Part shown: piece by piece, positions 60,581-64,000 of the stretch
How the letters are laid out: each line of letters opens with the position of its first letter
How positions within the stretch are numbered: the first letter of the stretch is position 1
DNA from: JBJXHG01 sp046160865
Lineage (GTDB): Bacteria > Planctomycetota > UBA1135 > GCA-002686595
Assembly: GCA_046160865.1 (NCBI GenBank)
Contig: JBJXHG010000050.1
Span: 1 to 64,000, forward strand
Length of the DNA stretch: 64,000 bases
Reading direction: 5' to 3'
Notes under the pieces: generated by a model
Told to the model about the DNA's origin: nothing
The model's input: only the letters and a program-made list of their open reading frames with translations
Database searches by the model: none
Made by a program: the position numbers and the translations under genes

Positions 60581-60902
60581 CTTCAAATATCCGCCTTTGA
60601 CAAGCAACGCGGAAGTGAAGAATCCCCCACAAAACGAGTGCGCGGCGCCGATCGGCTACTGCGCGACGAGAATGCGTGTTCCTGAGCGCTCAGTTGGCCC
60701 GGAGATCTCACCAGTCCGCGCGCGCAACCGTGCGATGCGGCGCGTGCGCGCGGGAGTGCGCGACGGCCGGCACATTCCCGCGGCCCGCCGAGGTTCGCCC
60801 GTGTGCCCATTCCCGCAAACAGCTGGAGTGGACGGGCGGCTTTCGGTCCGGCCTACTCTCGCGCCACGGTGTTGGGCCGCGGCGAGGTTCTCGAAGGCGC
60901 TC
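60581..60902. other. Intergenic region without recognised content
   Basis: I see no gene, RNA or repeat copy in this stretch between the sigma operon promoter and the stop of the next minus-strand gene. TTGTCA and an AT-rich AAATATCC segment near 60583-60610 could belong to a second, housekeeping-type promoter for the sigma operon. Confidence 0.4.
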
Positions 60903-61850
60903 TCAGCCGCCGATGAGGACCACGGGATCGATCGTCGTGTGCGTCGACCCGACCGACGACGAGCAGGACGGCGGGCACGAGGAGTCCCAACCGTCTTGGC
61001 ACTCGGCCGACGTGACTTCCTGCGTGATGAGCGGACCGCTCATTCCGACCGGCGACGAGCGCTGCGAGCAGATCTGATCTTGGGTCCAGTTCGAGGGAAC
61101 CTCGTCCTCCTCGTCGAGCGGCACGGGACGGTAGACAGATGCCGAACCCGTAGAGGACGCCCACTGCTGGGCGCTCGCGGTCGTCGTGCCGTCCGGTTGC
61201 ACGATCACCGTCATTCCGTCGAGCCGCAGCAGACGCGCGAGCGCCGATGAGACCATGCTGCCGTTGTCGGAGGACATGACCGTGAAGAAGGTGACCTCAC
61301 CGAATGCGCGCACGAACTGCGGCGGAATCGGGATGTCGATCAAGACCACCGACGCGCGCTGGTCGTGCGCGCTGACGACGGTGACCGTCGACTGCTGCAG
61401 AAGCTGGTGACGGCTGAGATCGATGATGCGTCCTCCCGCTTGCGCACCGAGCGTCATGAGCGGCCACGCCATCGTCGCGTCTGGAAGGTAGAGCGCGATC
61501 ACCCAGCGCAACTTCCATCGATCGCCGTGGACGCTCGTGCCCACGGAAACGCGCTCGACGACGGGACGCAGCTGCGCGTGCAGCGGGGAGGTCTTTCGGG
61601 CGAGTTCCTCGCAGTCGCCGAAACCGTCGCCGTCGGTGTCGGCGAGGATCGCCGACGTGGAGAGGATCTGCTCTTGTCGGTCGCTCAATCCATCCGCGTC
61701 CGAATCGACTGGCGCGCGAGTGGCTGCGTGCAGTGCGCGCGGCTGACTCGCCGAGAATCCGATCGCAAAGGTCGCCGCGGCCGCGATCACCAACGGGGCG
61801 ATCCACAAGCACCTCGCGGCGCCGATTCTTCGGTAATTGGCGGTTGTCAT
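60903..61850 (-). CDS. Membrane-anchored protein with calcium-binding Asp repeats
   Basis: 315 residues. A membrane segment near the start (IAPLVIAAAATFAIGF) is followed by thrombospondin type-3-like calcium loops (DSDADGLSDRQEQILS, DTDGDGFGDCEELARK). The remainder is a beta-rich domain with no match I know. The C-terminus is Cys/Ser-rich (CQDGWDSSCPPSCSSSVGST). Probably extracytoplasmic. A good sigma-70-like promoter lies 56-85 bases upstream, which supports the ATG at 61850. Confidence 0.7.
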   Translation of the reverse strand: MTTANYRRIGAARCLWIAPLVIAAAATFAIGFSASQPRALHAATRAPVDSDADGLSDRQEQILSTSAILADTDGDGFGDCEELARKTSPLHAQLRPVVERVSVGTSVHGDRWKLRWVIALYLPDATMAWPLMTLGAQAGGRIIDLSRHQLLQQSTVTVVSAHDQRASVVLIDIPIPPQFVRAFGEVTFFTVMSSDNGSMVSSALARLLRLDGMTVIVQPDGTTTASAQQWASSTGSASVYRPVPLDEEDEVPSNWTQDQICSQRSSPVGMSGPLITQEVTSAECQDGWDSSCPPSCSSSVGSTHTTIDPVVLIGG

Positions 61851-61905
61851 GGTCGATGCACCTGACGCAGCCTCCAGGCTCGAGACTCCCCTCCGACGAC
61901 GACCC

Positions 61906-61935
61906 ATCGTAAGACCAACCTTCGAGAACGGTCAA
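61906..61935 (-). promoter_or_regulatory. Sigma-70-type promoter TTGACC-N18-TACGAT
   Basis: Minus strand: -35 TTGACC (61935-61930), 18-base spacer, -10 TACGAT (61911-61906). It is the best two-box promoter seen in the window. Confidence 0.6.
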
Positions 61936-62099
61936 TGTAACCAGGATTTCGCGCGCTCCCGGTTGAACCATTGGTCGCAGAGTCGGCTCGGCGGCCCAGT
62001 CCAGGGCACGACGAAGCGTCGAAATCCGACTCGCGGGCGTCGCCGCGAATCGCGAAGCACGCCGCGTTTCGGCGGCGGTGGCTCGTGCGCTCAGTCTGA

Positions 62100-62257
62100 A
62101 TCTCGCATTCACCACGCTCTGGATCGTGGGCGCGTGCGAAGCGGACCCGCGGGGAGCGCGCCGCAGGCGACGTGATCAAGTCGCCGAGTCGCGCAACGCC
62201 GCAGCCGCCGGGGGTCGCGCCCTCGCAGCCGCGACGCGGTGAGGAATGCCGGCTAAG
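62100..62257. repeat. Degenerate family A element before the tRNA gene
   Basis: The left end TCTCGCATTCACCACG and the right end GCGGTGAGGAATGCCGGCTA resemble worn termini; the interior is scrambled. The right end merges with the TAAGAT box of the tRNA promoter. Confidence 0.45.
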
Positions 62258-62259
62258 AT
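62254..62259 (+). promoter_or_regulatory. Candidate -10 box (TAAGAT) of the tRNA-Arg gene
   Basis: GGCTAAGATCTCC lies 13 bases before the mature tRNA 5' end, a suitable distance for a short leader. Confidence 0.45.
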
Positions 62260-62272
62260 CTCCGCCCCGCGC

Positions 62273-62349
62273 GCGCCCGTAGCTCAGTTGGATAGAGCGT
62301 CGCCCTCCGGAGGCGAAGGCCACTGGTTCGAATCCAGTCGGGCGTACCA
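62273..62349 (+). tRNA. tRNA-Arg (anticodon CCG)
   Basis: Complete cloverleaf: acceptor GCGCCCG / CGGGCGT (first pair G-T), D arm GCTC / GAGC, anticodon stem TCGCC / GGCGA around loop CTCCGGA (anticodon CCG, reads CGG), variable loop AGGCC, T arm ACTGG-TTCGAAT-CCAGT, discriminator A and an encoded CCA end. Confidence 0.95.
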
Positions 62350-62837
62350 ACCCAAGCGGCGCACCTGTCGCGCGACGAGTTGGCGCGCGCGCCCGCACGA
62401 CACGGTCGTGATCGCGACGTGTGCTTCGCGCGCCAGACGGGGTGTACACGAGTTCGACTCCCGGCGCACAGCGACGGTTTCAACGCGCTCGGGGAGAGCG
62501 GTTGCTCGAAGATTACCGCGCGAACCGAGCCGCGGTCGGGAGCAGCTGGATGCGTTCCCGATCCATCGCCAGGTGTCCATCGCCGAGTGCGCTTCGGGTA
62601 GTCGTGAGTTCGACGAGCGCTTCAGCATGCGTCGACGCAAGCCGATCGCGTCAGGTTGCGAGCTCACGCTCGTCGCGACGCGAAAGCGCGTGCGGCAATC
62701 GCGACGTTGGCGCGGCGATCCCGCTCACATCCGCGCAACCTGTAAACAAGGCGCGCGAGCGAGCTGCACGTCACAGCTCCGCGCAGACAGCTGCAACGGG
62801 TCCCGCCGTTCAAGTAAGGCGCTTCGCGCGAAGCGCT
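62350..62837. other. 488-bp region without recognised gene
   Basis: No credible coding frame. Two spots (about 62450-62470 and 62600-62620) contain GAGTTCGAC, reminiscent of a tRNA T-loop, but no cloverleaf can be drawn around them. Confidence 0.4.
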
Positions 62838-62894
62838 CTAGCCTGCATTTCTCACCACCTCCGTCGCGAGGGCGTGGTGAGAAATGCGCGCCAG
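62838..62894. repeat. Miniature family A element, copy 11 (57 bp)
   Basis: CTAGCCTGCATTTCTCACCA and TGGTGAGAAATGCGCGCCAG enclose only CCTCCGTCGCGAGGGCG. Both termini are kept and the 120-bp core is deleted. Confidence 0.8.
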
Positions 62895-63053
62895 TGTCCT
62901 GAGTCAGAAGTTCGCTCTCACCAAGGTCGATCTCCTCTGCGCTGGCGGCGTTGCTCGGGTTCGGAAACCTGACAGGTTGCCTGCACCCTCGCGCCTTGCC
63001 AGCGACGACGATCTCGACCTTGGTGAGAGCGAACTTCTGACTCTGGACACTAG
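62891..63053. repeat. Palindromic element family C (single copy)
   Basis: 163 bp bounded by CCAG and CTAG. The arms AGTCAGAAGTTCGCTCTCAC plus CAAGGTCGA are exact inverted repeats. The outer ends are TGTCCTG / CTGGACA. The centre contains AACCTGACAGGTT, a small palindrome comparable to the tip of family A. It lies between two family A elements, with shared boundary tetranucleotides. Confidence 0.8.
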
Positions 63054-63231
63054 CCCGCATTTCTCACCACGTCCGTCGCGAGGACGTGGCAGCTCGCTTC
63101 GGAGCAAAGCGTTGCCTCGGAATCGACCGGAGGTGACCTACTTGGTCAGCAAGGATCGATTCCGATCCAACAACGCCGATCCGAGCAAGTTGGCGCGAAC
63201 GCAGCAGGACGTGGTGAGAAATGCGGGCTAG
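63050..63231. repeat. Palindromic element family A, copy 12 (well preserved)
   Basis: 182 bp with CTAG at both ends and intact termini. Hairpin tip GACCTACTTGGTC. The right CTAG contains the stop codon (63228-63230) of the minus-strand efflux gene. Confidence 0.88.
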
Positions 63232-64000
63232 CCGTCGCGCGGCCAACGGTCCTCGAAGCCGCCGCCGAGCGCCTTGTACAACGCGATCGCGGCACTCGCG
63301 AGCGTCACGCGTGCGCGCGCCACGTCCGAGCGCGTCGTGAGCTGCGTGCGCTGCGCGTCGAGAACTTCGAAGTAGTCGACGAGTCCGCGCTCGTAGAGTG
63401 CGCTCGCGAGCTCGACGGATCGCGCGTCCGACCGCTCGGCGAGCTCGAGTGCACGCAGCCTGCCGAGCTCGTGTGTCCACGCGGCGAGCGCGTCCTCGAC
63501 CTCGCGCAATGCGACGAGCACGGTCTGACGGTAGCGGCCGCGCGCTTGCTCGACGCGCGCTTCGTGCACGCGCACGTTCGCGCGCAGCTCGCCGCCCCGG
63601 AAGATCGGCGCCACGATCGACGGCCCCACCGACCACACGCGACTGCTCGCGTCGAAGAGGTCCCCGAGGTCTTCGCTCTCCCGCCCGAGCGATCCGGTCA
63701 AGACGATGCGCGGAAACAGGTCGGCGACGGCCGCACCCTCCAATGCGGTCGCGCTCGCGAGTTCGCGTTCCGCAGCACCGATGTCGGGACGGCGGCGTGC
63801 GAGTTCGGACGGGACGCCCGCAGCGATGCGAGCCGCCGGCCTCGGAATCTCCGCGGCACGCGACAGCTCCTCGACGAGAGCGGACGGCTGGCTGCCGAGC
63901 AGCACGCCGAGCGCGTGGATCGATTGCCGCACGCGCGCGTCGAGCGCCGGCAGCTCGGCTTCCGTGGTCGCGACGAACGATTCGGCGCGGGCGACGTCGA
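63228..64000 (-). CDS. NodT/TolC-type outer-membrane efflux channel, C-terminal part (5' end outside window)
   Basis: The frame is open to the window edge, giving at least 256 residues. Coiled-coil and beta-barrel segments match RND-pump outer-membrane factors: AESFVATTEAELPALDARVR, QSIHALGVLLGSQPSALVEE, VPSELARRRPDIGAAERELA, FPRIVLTGSLGRES and the second repeat ending GLVDYFEVLDAQRTQL. It forms the trimeric exit duct of a drug or metal efflux pump; the partner genes would lie upstream, outside this window. Its TAG stop is embedded in the CTAG end of a palindromic element. Confidence 0.9.
   Translation of the reverse strand, partial: DVARAESFVATTEAELPALDARVRQSIHALGVLLGSQPSALVEELSRAAEIPRPAARIAAGVPSELARRRPDIGAAERELASATALEGAAVADLFPRIVLTGSLGRESEDLGDLFDASSRVWSVGPSIVAPIFRGGELRANVRVHEARVEQARGRYRQTVLVALREVEDALAAWTHELGRLRALELAERSDARSVELASALYERGLVDYFEVLDAQRTQLTTRSDVARARVTLASAAIALYKALGGGFEDRWPRDG

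Noticed and set aside
62395..62640. Possible extra tRNA genes after tRNA-Arg (GAGTTCGAC segments)
   Set aside because: T-loop-like strings occur, but the acceptor, D and anticodon stems cannot be paired. At most these are remnants.

Overview
The window looks like chromosomal DNA of a very GC-rich member of the Planctomycetota (inference). The lineage signals are three EutN/CcmL microcompartment vertex proteins in a row with a class II aldolase, Ser/Thr kinases next to ECF sigma factors, one kinase fused to a formylglycine-generating-enzyme-like domain, many small lipoproteins and HExxH peptidases, and a secreted protein of a type common in planctomycetes. Most genes form short operons of one to three genes. 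Stop/start overlaps of the ATGA or GTGA kind are frequent. Many starts lie only 6 to 11 bases after a TANNNT hexamer, which suggests leaderless or nearly leaderless mRNAs.

Layout: 1-3149 end of an exopolysaccharide tyrosine-kinase-like ATPase and two transporters. 3204-6804 a carboxypeptidase-regulatory repeat protein with a SprT-like protein, then an unknown. 7398-11229 a YugP metallopeptidase and, on the other strand, parvulin, three BMC vertex proteins and a class II aldolase. 11388-18022 a small Clp-type ATPase, a Ser/Thr kinase, a TPR metallopeptidase, a CBS protein and an astacin-like protease. 18527-20531 purine nucleoside salvage (phosphopentomutase, purine nucleoside phosphorylase). 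20575-31065 small and secreted proteins, an ABC exporter whose permease is fused to an M1 peptidase domain, a PLP decarboxylase and a DUF1326 protein. 31400-36458 an accessory stretch with lower GC: a PD-(D/E)XK nuclease-like gene, a three-Cys-motif (Gp37/Gp68-type) gene, its partner TcmP, and a converging nucleotide-cyclase-like gene. 36594-49314 a transketolase-like enzyme, membrane and secreted proteins, MltA, MOSC, two methyltransferases (one with a lipoprotein signal) and TPR proteins. 49425-53049 HAD, MoxR and two secreted proteins. 53123-57765 a kinase/FGE-like fusion divergent from an ECF sigma gene, then TonB. 58193-60523 a sigma / anti-sigma / RseB-like operon with a candidate autoregulated promoter. 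60903-64000 a calcium-repeat protein, tRNA-Arg(CCG) and the end of an RND outer-membrane channel.

The most unusual feature of the DNA is a set of intergenic palindromic elements of three sequence families (A about 181 bp, B about 167 bp, C about 163 bp). All are long inverted repeats with termini at CTAG or a one-base variant, and they sit singly, in tandem or joined end to end. They resemble non-autonomous MITE-type elements. No transposase is encoded here. In family B the two arms change together between copies. Several elements end exactly in a gene's TAG stop codon or in a TAGAAT -10 box.

The best candidate for a little-described protein system is the accessory block at 32550-36458: a nuclease-like protein translationally coupled to a three-Cys-motif protein, followed by a methyltransferase-like partner and facing a degenerate class III cyclase-like protein.
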